Under the pieces are notes generated by a model, which was not told the DNA's origin, ran no database searches, and was given only the letters and a program-made list of their open reading frames with translations. A stretch of DNA of 61,654 nucleotides from positions 83,070 through 144,723 of the forward strand of contig CALSNM010000004.1 in assembly GCA_943787725.1 (NCBI GenBank). The letters run 5' to 3'. Shown here in pieces: positions 8,579-17,337 of this stretch. This DNA is from an uncultured Flavobacteriales bacterium. Lineage in GTDB: Bacteria > Bacteroidota > Bacteroidia > Flavobacteriales_D > Parvicellaceae. The position numbers and the translations under genes are program-made. Position 1 is the first letter of the stretch, and the number at the start of each line of letters is the position of its first letter.

Positions 8579-9211
8579 CTAAATATCGTTCGACTCTATA
8601 ATTTTTGAAGGGGCTTTAGAATTGCACAACTCGATCATTTTAGCAGCAATGGATCTGGCTTTAACCGCACGGTATTTCTTCGGTATTAAAAATTTAAAAC
8701 ATTTAAAAACTGCTACTCCCAATTCTTCTCCTTTACGCTTCTCTTTCCTATTACCCGCAATAAAGCTTGGCCTTAGAATATAAGTATACTCAATATTAGC
8801 AGATAATACAGCATGCTCCATCTCCCCTTTTATTTTATTGTAAGCTATAGAACTTTTTGCATTGGCTCCAATGGCAGAAACAACAGCCACCTTAGAAATT
8901 CCATTGTTTTTACAAATTTCAACAGCTTTTTCCGGAATACCCAAATCTATTTTGCGATACTGCTGATGATTCGGTGTTTTCTTTTTGGTGGTTCCTATAC
9001 AAATGTAAAGTTCATCTCCAGTTAGGTCTTCTTTGAAACTCTCTAAAAATAAAAGATCTCCTATATATTCTCTCACTTTTGAATGAGAAATACCCGTTGA
9101 TTTTCTTGAGAAAAGTTTGATCGTTCCATAGTTTGCATCAGAGATAAGCTGTTCTAAAACAAGTGAGCCAGTAAGACCAGTTGCTCCCAAAATAATTGCT
9201 GTTTTTTCCAT
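8579..9211 (-). CDS. NAD(P)-binding Rossmann-fold protein (atypical SDR, HTATIP2/YbjT-like)
   Basis: The 210-residue protein starts with a nucleotide-binding motif 'AIILGATGLTGSLVLEQL' (GxxGxxG at ~9-15) and continues as a single short-chain-dehydrogenase-like domain with 'ICIGTTKKKTP' and 'VAVVSAIGANAKS', followed by 'YNKIKGEMEHAV' where the Tyr and Lys fit the YxxxK catalytic pair. It resembles HTATIP2/NAD(P)H-binding oxidoreductases. The substrate is unknown. It stands alone on the minus strand, ~95 bp downstream of the MazG-like gene. Confidence 0.85.
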   Translation of the reverse strand: MEKTAIILGATGLTGSLVLEQLISDANYGTIKLFSRKSTGISHSKVREYIGDLLFLESFKEDLTGDELYICIGTTKKKTPNHQQYRKIDLGIPEKAVEICKNNGISKVAVVSAIGANAKSSIAYNKIKGEMEHAVLSANIEYTYILRPSFIAGNRKEKRKGEELGVAVFKCFKFLIPKKYRAVKARSIAAKMIELCNSKAPSKIIESNDI

Positions 9212-9306
9212 GGAATAAAGATAGAAAGTACAGGTATAATTCAGCTCATATTTTTTTATTTACGAGAAAAACAAAAAGACAGCCGGTAAGATTATAAAGT
9301 AGTAAG

Positions 9307-9708
9307 CTATCCTAAAATCTCAGCAATATTCGGTTTAAAGTAGTTAGTGCTTTTTAGCACTTTTCCATCTTCACGATAAATGGGCTGTCCATTCTCATCC
9401 AACTTACTCATATTGCTTCGTTGAATCTCGGAAAAAACTTCCTCTATTTTGTGTTGTAAACCGTGTTTTAAAAGTGTTCCACATAAAATGTAAAGCATAT
9501 CACCACAAGCATCAGCTATTTCTATTAAATCCCCATTTTGAGCTGCTTCAAGATATTCTTCATTCTCTTCTCGCATTAACTTGTAACGCAGTAAATAGTC
9601 AGTTTCAGGAATTTCTGCTTTCGGTTCTTCTTCGTTACCAATTAAAAATGCTTCGTGGAATGTCTTTACATTTTCAATGCAATCTTTCAGTAATAGTTCT
9701 TTACTCAT
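9307..9708 (-). CDS. MazG-like / phosphoribosyl-ATP pyrophosphohydrolase-superfamily protein
   Basis: The 133-residue protein has the all-alpha NTP pyrophosphohydrolase signature: an acidic first helix 'REENEEYLEAAQ' (ExxEE-like, ~50-61) and the paired helix 'EIADACGDMLYILCGT' with the DxxxD spacing that binds Mg. The family cleaves NTPs (often aberrant ones) to NMP and pyrophosphate or acts in histidine synthesis. No his genes are nearby, so a house-cleaning role is more likely. The C-terminal 'YREDGKVLKSTNYFKP' is typical of a subgroup with ~130 residues. Confidence 0.8.
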   Translation of the reverse strand: MSKELLLKDCIENVKTFHEAFLIGNEEEPKAEIPETDYLLRYKLMREENEEYLEAAQNGDLIEIADACGDMLYILCGTLLKHGLQHKIEEVFSEIQRSNMSKLDENGQPIYREDGKVLKSTNYFKPNIAEILG

Positions 9709-9822
9709 GATATTGTAATTATGTTTTGGGGTAATTATGAAAGATAAATGTAAAGAATGTAAAAGCCAATCTCACTGCATTGTTAATTACTATTTTGAAT
9801 CGTTGAAAATTACTAGCATCAA

Positions 9823-10881
9823 CTATTTTAATCCAAGCAAAAACTCCATTGTATCTATATTATCCGCATAATCCCATAAGTCAGGTTTTTGGGCTTTACC
9901 GAAGGGAATATGATTTTTAGATACAATGCACTGAATGTTTTCATCAAACTGCTTTAAGTGTTCTTGAATTGCGTTAGCATCACTATAGTATTCATAGTAC
10001 AGTGTGCCAATCGGAGAATATAAACTTTGATCTTCCTTCATGATTAAAAACCCATTTTCAAGCAAATCATACTGCTCCATCATAAAAACAGCTTTATGAT
10101 AATCATAATTATTAGCATATTTATTATTCTCTGAAACATATTGGAATGGAAAAAAAGCTTTGAATAAGTTATCCAAATCATATCCTTTTGGTAAAAACAC
10201 TTTAGTAACATTTCTGCAGCCTAACCCATAAAAAGCAAAAACATCATTCGCTAGCCCTTGAAGCTCTTCTTCCGATTCTGCTCCTGAAATGATAGCTACT
10301 GAAGTTCTGCTCTTCCGTATAATATTTGGATATTTTCCAAAATATTGCTCAAAATATCTCGATGTATTGTTACTTCCAGTAGCAATTATTCCATCTACAG
10401 CTTTTAATTGAGCAACTACCACCTCAGACCTATCCAAAACGGTATCATCAAAATGATTTAGAACACTTAGAATCGCAGGAAAGAGCTTATCGTCGTCACT
10501 TGATAATTTTATTTTTGATTTATATCCAGCGATATAACAGCATAAATAATCGTGAAAACCAACTAAAGGGATGTTACCAGCCATAACAATTCCAATTTCT
10601 TTGTTAGCACCTTCATCATCTAGTGTATATTTCTTTATCCAGTTTTCAATAGTTTCCAACAACAATAGTTTCCCCCAAGCCTTGAAAGAATTCTTCACTT
10701 CTTTTTCAGTAAACCATCCATTAAAAACATGCACTCTCCGCGTCAATTCCTCTAAAGCATTGTACTCATCTTCAGTAATCCCCATGACAAAACCTGTCCA
10801 ACTTCTATTCTCTCCAATAGAAGTAAAAATTTTACCTAATTTCTCTAATGCCTTAACTCGTTGATATAAATTCATTTCCAA
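9823..10881 (-). CDS. Acyl-CoA reductase (LuxC-like)
   Basis: The 352-residue protein matches the LuxC/acyl-CoA reductase family, an aldehyde-dehydrogenase-fold enzyme that reduces activated fatty acyl groups to aldehydes using NADPH. The catalytic-Cys region 'YGLGCRNVTKVFLPKGYD' is present, as is a 'NNTSRYFEQYFGKYPNIIRK' segment in the cofactor domain. There is an alternative start two codons in ('MNLYQRV'). LuxD and LuxE partners are absent, so luminescence is not implied; a role in lipid or aldehyde metabolism is more likely. It is divergent from a ferredoxin gene with under 50 bp between start codons, so the two promoters overlap. Confidence 0.88.
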   Translation of the reverse strand: MEMNLYQRVKALEKLGKIFTSIGENRSWTGFVMGITEDEYNALEELTRRVHVFNGWFTEKEVKNSFKAWGKLLLLETIENWIKKYTLDDEGANKEIGIVMAGNIPLVGFHDYLCCYIAGYKSKIKLSSDDDKLFPAILSVLNHFDDTVLDRSEVVVAQLKAVDGIIATGSNNTSRYFEQYFGKYPNIIRKSRTSVAIISGAESEEELQGLANDVFAFYGLGCRNVTKVFLPKGYDLDNLFKAFFPFQYVSENNKYANNYDYHKAVFMMEQYDLLENGFLIMKEDQSLYSPIGTLYYEYYSDANAIQEHLKQFDENIQCIVSKNHIPFGKAQKPDLWDYADNIDTMEFLLGLK

Positions 10882-10894
10882 ATTAAATAATGAT

Positions 10895-10902
10895 TACATT
10901 TG
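10895..10902 (+). promoter_or_regulatory. Predicted -7 promoter element (TACATTTG) for the ferredoxin gene
   Basis: Exact match to TAnnTTTG, 26 bp upstream of the ferredoxin ATG at 10929. It lies outside the start of the divergent acyl-CoA reductase gene (10881). It decides the start codon: an in-frame ATG at 10890 would lie upstream of the predicted transcript start. Confidence 0.55.
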
Positions 10903-10928
10903 CATGCAAAATTATAAAGATTTTTACG

Positions 10929-11282
10929 ATGGCGATTATAATAACTGACGAATGTATTAATTGTGGAGCTTGTGAACCAGAATGCCCTAATAATGCAATA
11001 TATGAAGGTGGAGCAGAATGGAAATTCTCTGAAGGAACATCGTTAAAGGGCCTGTTTGAAGGAAAAAACTCTGGTTTAACTGTTGATGCTGACGCTGAAC
11101 AAGAGCCAGTGGACATGGATGTTTATTACATTGTTCCTGATAAATGTACTGAATGTAAAGGGTTTCATGATGAGCCACAATGCGCTGCTGTATGCCCAGT
11201 TGACTGCTGCGTAGATGATGAGGCCAATATTGAAACAGAAGAAGAGCTTTTACTTAAAAAAGATAGCCTTCACATAGATTAA
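10929..11282 (+). CDS. 2[4Fe-4S] ferredoxin (Alvin-type)
   Basis: The 117-residue electron carrier has two clusters. The first is 'CINCGACEPECP' (CxxCxxCxxxCP, from ~residue 9) and the second is 'CTECKGFHDEPQCAAVCP', where eight residues separate the second and third Cys as in Allochromatium-type ferredoxins. A ~40-residue insert lies between the two motifs. I choose ATG 10929 ('MAIIITDEC') because it matches the family start and sits downstream of a good promoter element. It may supply electrons to a low-potential reductase; the divergent LuxC-like gene is a candidate partner by position only. A Rho-independent terminator follows. Confidence 0.93.
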   Translation: MAIIITDECINCGACEPECPNNAIYEGGAEWKFSEGTSLKGLFEGKNSGLTVDADAEQEPVDMDVYYIVPDKCTECKGFHDEPQCAAVCPVDCCVDDEANIETEEELLLKKDSLHID

Positions 11283-11306
11283 CTTTCTATTGAAACTTTG
11301 CTATCT

Positions 11307-11338
11307 AAACACCCTATCTAGCAATGGTGTTTTTTTTT
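11307..11338 (+). terminator. Rho-independent terminator after the ferredoxin gene
   Basis: A 7-bp stem (AAACACC / GGTGTTT) with a 12-nt loop is followed by a run of T residues to 11338. It starts ~25 bp after the ferredoxin stop, so the next gene needs its own promoter. Confidence 0.8.
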
Positions 11339-11394
11339 GGATAAATTATTGTAACCCAGGAGTAAATACGCGGTTATATTATAAATCACATTTT

Positions 11395-12294
11395 ATGAAA
11401 GTTTTGCTTTTCATTTTTATTTTAATCTCCTTTATGTCGTCAGGTTTGGCCCAAAGTGCAATCGAGAAAGTAAAATCTTTTGAAGACTCTCTCCTAAATT
11501 CACTTGAGCAAATAAGAACAGCTGAGACATTAAAAGAAAAATTTCTATTGAATACGCATTTTGAAAACACCTTAAGAAAAGCACTTAGATATGATGAAGC
11601 TTTTACTTATAAATTCAATGCTTTGTCTAAGGTAATGAGCACAAAAACCTCTCCTGACAAAGCCTTTCGAATATTCAATTGGAACATTGAAGTTCCGGAT
11701 ATCCAAGAACATTATTTTTTCTGCTTAGTAATGAAATACGATTCACGAAAAGACGAATACGTGATAATAGAATTATATGACAAATCTAAATATGCCACAC
11801 GAGTTGAATATACTGCATACACTGATAAAAAATGGTTTGGAGCATTATATTATGAAATTATTCCCGTAAAAAAAGGTCTGAATACAACATATACTTTATT
11901 AGGCTGGGATGGGAATAATCGAATGTCGAATAAAAAGATTATTGAAACCATGGCATTCCAAGGAAAAGACAAAATCAAATTCGGATTGCCAATAATTAAG
12001 CAAGAGGAAGACACAAAAAGAAGAGTGATTTTTCAATACAGTAAAAAAGCAACCATTTCAGTTAAGTACAAATTAATAAAAAAGAAAAAATATATAATAT
12101 TTGACCACCTATCTCCATTGTCAGGACAGTTAGCAGGTATACCTGATTATCTGGTTCCAGACTTAAGTTTTGATGCTTTCATTTTGGAAAATGGGAAATG
12201 GAAATACTTAAAAGATTTTGATGCAAGAACTGGTAAATCTCGAAATGACAAGAATTTTATTCAACCAAAGGAAACAGCACCACCTACAAACTAA
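11395..12294 (+). CDS. Hypothetical secreted protein
   Basis: This is a 299-residue protein with a clear signal peptide ('MKVLLFIFILISFMSSGLAQ', cleavage after Ala-Gln). ATG 11395 is chosen because it begins this signal peptide and lies after the terminator; in-frame codons further upstream would put a polar segment before it. The mature protein is Lys- and Tyr-rich, with 'NWNIEVPDIQEHYFFCLVMKY' and 'YTLLGWDGNNRMSNKKIIETM' segments that look beta-rich. No T9SS domain is present. I recall similar unassigned proteins in Bacteroidota but cannot give a function. It converges on the adhesin gene. Confidence 0.75.
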   Translation: MKVLLFIFILISFMSSGLAQSAIEKVKSFEDSLLNSLEQIRTAETLKEKFLLNTHFENTLRKALRYDEAFTYKFNALSKVMSTKTSPDKAFRIFNWNIEVPDIQEHYFFCLVMKYDSRKDEYVIIELYDKSKYATRVEYTAYTDKKWFGALYYEIIPVKKGLNTTYTLLGWDGNNRMSNKKIIETMAFQGKDKIKFGLPIIKQEEDTKRRVIFQYSKKATISVKYKLIKKKKYIIFDHLSPLSGQLAGIPDYLVPDLSFDAFILENGKWKYLKDFDARTGKSRNDKNFIQPKETAPPTN

Positions 12295-12301
12295 GCTTTA
12301 A

Positions 12302-15300
12302 TTATTTTAATAACGTTACGTGACCAATATATTCATGCGGCTCCTTTGAAGAAGCATCTGTACAAGTTACTTTCCAAACATAAACATCTTGCGGAGACAT
12401 AAGCCCTTTATATGTGCCATCCCATCCGTCAGATGAGTGAGAGGTTTCAAAAATTAATTCTCCCCATCTGTTAAACACCATAAACGAATATTTCAAAGGA
12501 TCTTCTCCTTTTACAATTGGTTTAAATTCGTTATTTAATAAATCGCCTCCTCCTGGTGTAAAAGCATTTGGAACATAAATAAGAAACTCTTCATCGATTG
12601 CAACGTTCTGACAAATTACATCAGCACATCCTTCAAAAGTATTAGCCTCTAAACAAACTTCATAAGTACCAGGGTTTGCACCTGTAAAAGTATACTGAGG
12701 GTTTTCTAAAGTGCTCTCGTCTTCTAATCCACCAACATCAAAAGTCCAATTATATAGATCAGCATTGGAGCTTAAATTATCGAAATCGATTGTTGGATTC
12801 ATTACATTAGTGGGTTGCGGTCCAAATGTAAAGTCAGCGGTAGGGTATTCAAAAACACAAACATAATTTGGAATCGTAACCGTTTCAACACATCCTTCTG
12901 CAGTAGTTACGGTAAGCGTTACATCCCAGCACCCTGGTTGTGTGAAAACATAAGAAGGATTTCCGCATTGAGTGCTTGTTCCTCCATCTCCAAAACTCCA
13001 TAAACAGGATGAACCAGCTGGAACCAAGTTATCGGAAAAATTAGTTGTAACTGGAACGCAACCAGATAATTGATCGCCAGTAAATGAAATTGCCGGAACT
13101 GTATTTACCGTTACAGTAACTTGATCAGAAATTGGTGGTGTTTCACATCCATCTGTTACTGTCACCGTATAAACTGTTGTTTGGGTAGGAAAAACTGTTT
13201 GGTTTTGACCAACACCCAAACCTTGATCCCAAGTATAAGTGTAAGGACCGCCATCACCACCACTTGCCAATGCTGAAAGACTTGATATTGAACCTTCACA
13301 AATTGGAGTATCTCCAAATATTGAAAGGGATAAAGGATCATTCACTTGAACTAAAACATTCGTTGCTGCAGAGCATCCATTTGCATCGGTTGCAGTAAAT
13401 GTATATACCTCATCTAAAACAGGTGAAACGTTTCCATCTTCAGTAGCAAAAACTACTACTCCTGCATTGTCAGACCATTCATAGGTGAAGGGTTGAGTAC
13501 CTCCTGTGGTAGTTCCGTCTAAAAAGGAGGAACCGCCAATACAAATTGGACTAGTAGCAGTTACAGATACTCCAACAACTATTGGACTTGAAACCTCTGC
13601 CGGAGCAGTTGTTGAACATCCATTAGCATCTTGGGCATATACGGTATAACTCCCTGAGCATAAATTGGTGAATATTGATACTGGCACAAAATTAACCCCA
13701 TCAATACTATACTGAGCAACATTAGTAGCAACAACCTCTAATGAACCATCGCAAATTCCGGGACAAGACTCATCCACCTCTATCACATTATTAATCACTG
13801 CAGCTGCAGGTCCAACCAAAGTAACTGACGTATCGATAAAGCAACCGTTTCCATCTGTAACATTCAAATCATATTGACCCGAACATAGATTTGAAACTAG
13901 AGGAATCAATTGTCCGTTAGACCATACATAGGAATAGTTCCCATCACCACCAGCTGGTATAGAATTTATCATACCATCACAAGAACTATTACAAATTGGA
14001 TCTGTTATTCCCAAAGTAACCGTTAAAGGTGCGGGCTCAGTAATTGGCTCATTCGCCACTATTTGACATCCATTTGCATCTTCTATTATTAAATCATAAT
14101 TACCAACACAAAGGTTGGTAAATACATTGTTCAAACCAAAAGTAACACCATTATCATTACTGTATTGTAAAGTTCCGGTACCCCCACTTACGGTTACATC
14201 AATTTCTCCAGTACATTGTCCTGAGCAAAAAACATCGGTTAATCCTACAGAATATGAAAGTACAAGAGGATCATTTAATATAGCAGAGGAGGTTGCTTGA
14301 CAACCAACCGCGTTAGTCACCACAATATCGTAATTACCTGGACATAAGTTTGGGAAAGCGTTTACACCTTGAAACGTTACTCCATTATCTATACTAAACT
14401 GAGTTGCATCAGTTGCATCAATCGATAAAGATCCATCACATCCTGCATTGCATAACGGATCAATACCTATAACGTTATTTATTACTGGACCACCTTGATC
14501 TGTTACTGAAACAATTCCAGTAACTTGACATCCTATATTATCTTGAACAACAACATTATAGTTACCAGCCAATAATCCGGTAAAATTACCAGATGCCTGA
14601 AAATTGGCACCATTATCAATTGAATATTGATAAGCAATAACTCCATCACTTGCTGTTAATGTAATTTCACCATCTGCACTTCCACATGTAGATTGAACAA
14701 CAGCATCTATATAACTTAAATTTGAAAACTGAACAATAACGTCGTCCGAATCTGCACATCCGCCACCATTGTCTTCGGTCCACGTCATGGTATAAGAGCC
14801 TGCACTTGTTACAGTCGCATTTGAAGTAGGTGAATTTGGATTAGAAAATGTAACACCGGCTCCAGTCCATGTTCCTGTACCAAAACTTGCAGTAGCATTT
14901 AAACCATAACTAAATGAACATTCTACAGCATCAGTTCCGGCATCTGCAACTGGCAACCCAACAAACGGACCTCCAGAAAATGCTATTGGACAACCATTAT
15001 CGTCAGTAACATCAAATGAATACATGTCACCATCTTGCAGCCCTGAAATTGTAACTGTGCCACCACTTACTGTAAGTGGATTTGGGGAAACCGAAGCTGT
15101 GGCTGGCAATATATTAGATATTGAATAGTTTCCTCCTAAAAGTTCTGGATACCCACCACTAATTGTAACTGTTACTGTTCCAGTTTGACAATCTTCTACA
15201 CCAGCTATAACTAATGGTTCCAAATAAGTTACTGCCGTTACAGGACCAACATCAACACAAGTAGGATCATACAATAAACCACCAAAATCTATTGCGGTCA

Positions 15301-16726
15301 TTGGCGCATAATACACTGTATTTCCAGTTATTGGAATTCCTGCACCAATAATAGCTGCCAACAAACCTCCACTAGAACCTCCAACATTCAAATCTATCAA
15401 ATCCGATGGACCTCCAACAACAAACCCAGAATAACATGGATCAACTCCAGGTTCCAAACCAGGAGTTGGCGGACAGGTGTAAATACCATACATCAATCCA
15501 GGGTCTATCCATGAAGGGTCTGCAACGTTATCTCCATTAGACAAAATATCAATTTGATCTCCATCACATAACACATAATTGTTCGTTCCAAAACCAGTCA
15601 TTGTTACAGTGGTAGTTCCAGCATATGCTGGACACAGACAGGAAGCTGGCTCAGTGTAAGTGCTAGTTGTTAGCGTACAAGCAGGATCTGCTGAAAACAC
15701 AGCTGAAACAGCACAACCAGCAGTTCCATCTGCCGCTATTCCTCCAATAGTAAACAGTTGTGGACTGGTAAAAGGGGCATTGAAAACTTGCTGATCTCCT
15801 GAACAATTCGATACCGTTAATGTTCCCGTAGCTGGGGGGTTGACAAACTCAACTGTTCCGGTTATATCAAATGAATTAGTTGCCCCATTACAGACACCAA
15901 CAGTTGCGTCCAATAATGTCATAAAACATGTACAGACAGGTTCCGTAAAAGTACCTGTAGTAATTGTACAGGCTGGATCATCCGAAAAAACGGCGGTAAC
16001 AGAGCAACCGGCAGTTGCATCCGCTGTAATACCATTTATAGCATAATTTATTGGGCTATTAAACGGAGCATTAAATACTTGCTGATCGCCAGAACAATTA
16101 GTAACCGTCAGAGTACCACTTGTGGGGGGATCTGTAAACTGAACTTGCCCCGTAATATCAAATGTACCACCAGCGCATACCGAAACGTTTGCGTCTATAA
16201 AATCCATAAAGCAAGGATCTACAATACTACAATCTGTGGACCCCGAGCCACCTGTCTGCTCAAGAGTAATTTGCTGAGAAACTGACGCATAATTTGTAAT
16301 TAACAAGACATATACCTCACCTATTTGAGCATTCGGTACATTTACATTTTCCGTCGCAGCAGTGGAATAGCTGCAGTCTATTGCAGAGCCATATGAATTA
16401 CAATTTGCTTGAGCATCGGGTAAACTGGAAAAGGGCCCCCATAAAGCAAAATCAATATCAGAACCCGCAGACAAATCCATATCAATACCACCAGCATCTG
16501 CTACCTCCATATAATACCATGTAGGATTAGGAGAGGAGGCTAAACAACTATAATTATTGCCAGGATCCGTGCTACTCGCATCTGCTACCCCAGTTTGCGC
16601 AGGAAAATTCAAACCTACATCGGTACAAATTGGCTCTAAACTGCTGCAAGTGTTACTTTGGGAATAAACAACACCACTCAAGAGAATCTTAAAAAGTACT
16701 AAGAAAATTAATTTCAAATGCTTCAT
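12302..16726 (-). CDS. Giant T9SS-secreted adhesin with SprB-like repeats, PKD domains and CHU_C sorting domain
   Basis: The 1474-residue surface protein has a signal peptide (~1-22), an N-terminal beta-sandwich region (~25-170), two near-identical ~100-residue repeats (~170-360) each containing 'TVxNCSGDQQVFNAPF', then about five SprB-like repeats (~670-1010) with the pattern 'xPxCxxxCDGxIxxxxxGG...YxVxVTDxxGC'. After that come immunoglobulin/PKD-like domains ('CLWSFGDGGTST', 'YNWTFDVGGLED') and a C-terminal gliding-motility-type (CHU_C, type B) sorting domain: 'VPNAFTPGGG', 'VFNRWGELIFET', 'WDGTYKG', ending 'GHVTLLK'. Such proteins are exported by T9SS and act in adhesion or gliding. The frame is intact over 4.4 kb. 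It follows a small secreted-protein gene on the same strand. Confidence 0.93.
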   Translation of the reverse strand: MKHLKLIFLVLFKILLSGVVYSQSNTCSSLEPICTDVGLNFPAQTGVADASSTDPGNNYSCLASSPNPTWYYMEVADAGGIDMDLSAGSDIDFALWGPFSSLPDAQANCNSYGSAIDCSYSTAATENVNVPNAQIGEVYVLLITNYASVSQQITLEQTGGSGSTDCSIVDPCFMDFIDANVSVCAGGTFDITGQVQFTDPPTSGTLTVTNCSGDQQVFNAPFNSPINYAINGITADATAGCSVTAVFSDDPACTITTGTFTEPVCTCFMTLLDATVGVCNGATNSFDITGTVEFVNPPATGTLTVSNCSGDQQVFNAPFTSPQLFTIGGIAADGTAGCAVSAVFSADPACTLTTSTYTEPASCLCPAYAGTTTVTMTGFGTNNYVLCDGDQIDILSNGDNVADPSWIDPGLMYGIYTCPPTPGLEPGVDPCYSGFVVGGPSDLIDLNVGGSSGGLLAAIIGAGIPITGNTVYYAPMTAIDFGGLLYDPTCVDVGPVTAVTYLEPLVIAGVEDCQTGTVTVTISGGYPELLGGNYSISNILPATASVSPNPLTVSGGTVTISGLQDGDMYSFDVTDDNGCPIAFSGGPFVGLPVADAGTDAVECSFSYGLNATASFGTGTWTGAGVTFSNPNSPTSNATVTSAGSYTMTWTEDNGGGCADSDDVIVQFSNLSYIDAVVQSTCGSADGEITLTASDGVIAYQYSIDNGANFQASGNFTGLLAGNYNVVVQDNIGCQVTGIVSVTDQGGPVINNVIGIDPLCNAGCDGSLSIDATDATQFSIDNGVTFQGVNAFPNLCPGNYDIVVTNAVGCQATSSAILNDPLVLSYSVGLTDVFCSGQCTGEIDVTVSGGTGTLQYSNDNGVTFGLNNVFTNLCVGNYDLIIEDANGCQIVANEPITEPAPLTVTLGITDPICNSSCDGMINSIPAGGDGNYSYVWSNGQLIPLVSNLCSGQYDLNVTDGNGCFIDTSVTLVGPAAAVINNVIEVDESCPGICDGSLEVVATNVAQYSIDGVNFVPVSIFTNLCSGSYTVYAQDANGCSTTAPAEVSSPIVVGVSVTATSPICIGGSSFLDGTTTGGTQPFTYEWSDNAGVVVFATEDGNVSPVLDEVYTFTATDANGCSAATNVLVQVNDPLSLSIFGDTPICEGSISSLSALASGGDGGPYTYTWDQGLGVGQNQTVFPTQTTVYTVTVTDGCETPPISDQVTVTVNTVPAISFTGDQLSGCVPVTTNFSDNLVPAGSSCLWSFGDGGTSTQCGNPSYVFTQPGCWDVTLTVTTAEGCVETVTIPNYVCVFEYPTADFTFGPQPTNVMNPTIDFDNLSSNADLYNWTFDVGGLEDESTLENPQYTFTGANPGTYEVCLEANTFEGCADVICQNVAIDEEFLIYVPNAFTPGGGDLLNNEFKPIVKGEDPLKYSFMVFNRWGELIFETSHSSDGWDGTYKGLMSPQDVYVWKVTCTDASSKEPHEYIGHVTLLK

Positions 16727-16806
16727 TTGGTTATTTAATAATTAGTAATTTTTGTTTTTCAACTTCAGCATTTGCTATGTTCAATTTCATTGCCTCATAC
16801 CAGCCA

Positions 16807-17085
16807 CTATTCAATTGCCTTTTTATTCTCAACTTTATCTGCTTTTGTTAGCTCCATTTTTGTTTTGATAGAATGAATGTAGCTATTATAATAGGCCACA
16901 GTTTTAGCCTCAATTATTTTTTTGCTTCCCGCAGAAACATATTGCCCTTTGTTGTGCGCTTGAACTTTGGTAGAGCCTACATTTAGGGAAGACTCTTTTC
17001 TCAATTCATTCGCTTCCTTTAAGTGATTCTGAGAGAATGACTTAAAGGACATCAAGACTAAAAATATAACAGCTACCGTTTTCAT
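16807..17085 (-). CDS. Small secreted hypothetical protein
   Basis: This 92-residue protein has a signal peptide ('MKTVAVIFLVLMSFKSFSQ'). The mature part is short, charged and helical, rich in Lys, Ala and Glu ('KKIIEAKTVAYYNSYIHSIK'). No family is recognised. It lies 80 bp upstream of the adhesin gene on the same strand and could be co-transcribed with it. The 5' side faces serC across ~250 bp of AT-rich DNA. Confidence 0.6.
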   Translation of the reverse strand: MKTVAVIFLVLMSFKSFSQNHLKEANELRKESSLNVGSTKVQAHNKGQYVSAGSKKIIEAKTVAYYNSYIHSIKTKMELTKADKVENKKAIE

Positions 17086-17159
17086 TATTTTTTTTTATTT
17101 TAACGTTCAAAAACAAACTTGGTTGCTTTTTTTACTGCACAAAAATCTGTACCGTGCAC

Positions 17160-17181
17160 AATCACTTAATTATAAGTGGTT
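17160..17181. repeat. Imperfect palindrome in the divergent intergenic region
   Basis: The stretch AATCACTTA-ATTA-TAAGTGGTT forms an inverted repeat (stem CACTTA/TAAGTG, extended by AA/TT with one mismatch). It lies between the divergent 92-aa gene and serC. It could be an operator for either gene, but there is no second copy in the window to support that. Confidence 0.25.
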
Positions 17182-17337
17182 ATAAAACTACATTATTTTA
17201 ACATATGGACAAATTTGGTTTGCACAAATGACCTGTTTTTAATTCTTAAATCAATAAAAAGAACTTAACTATTTTGATATTAATTGACCTTTTTTCATCA
17301 CATTTGCATGATAAATTTTAACGCTAAATTAGTCACT

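Noticed and set aside
15840..16285. Open frames antisense to the adhesin repeats
   Set aside because: They arise from the low-stop composition of the repeats on the opposite strand and have no start context or family features.
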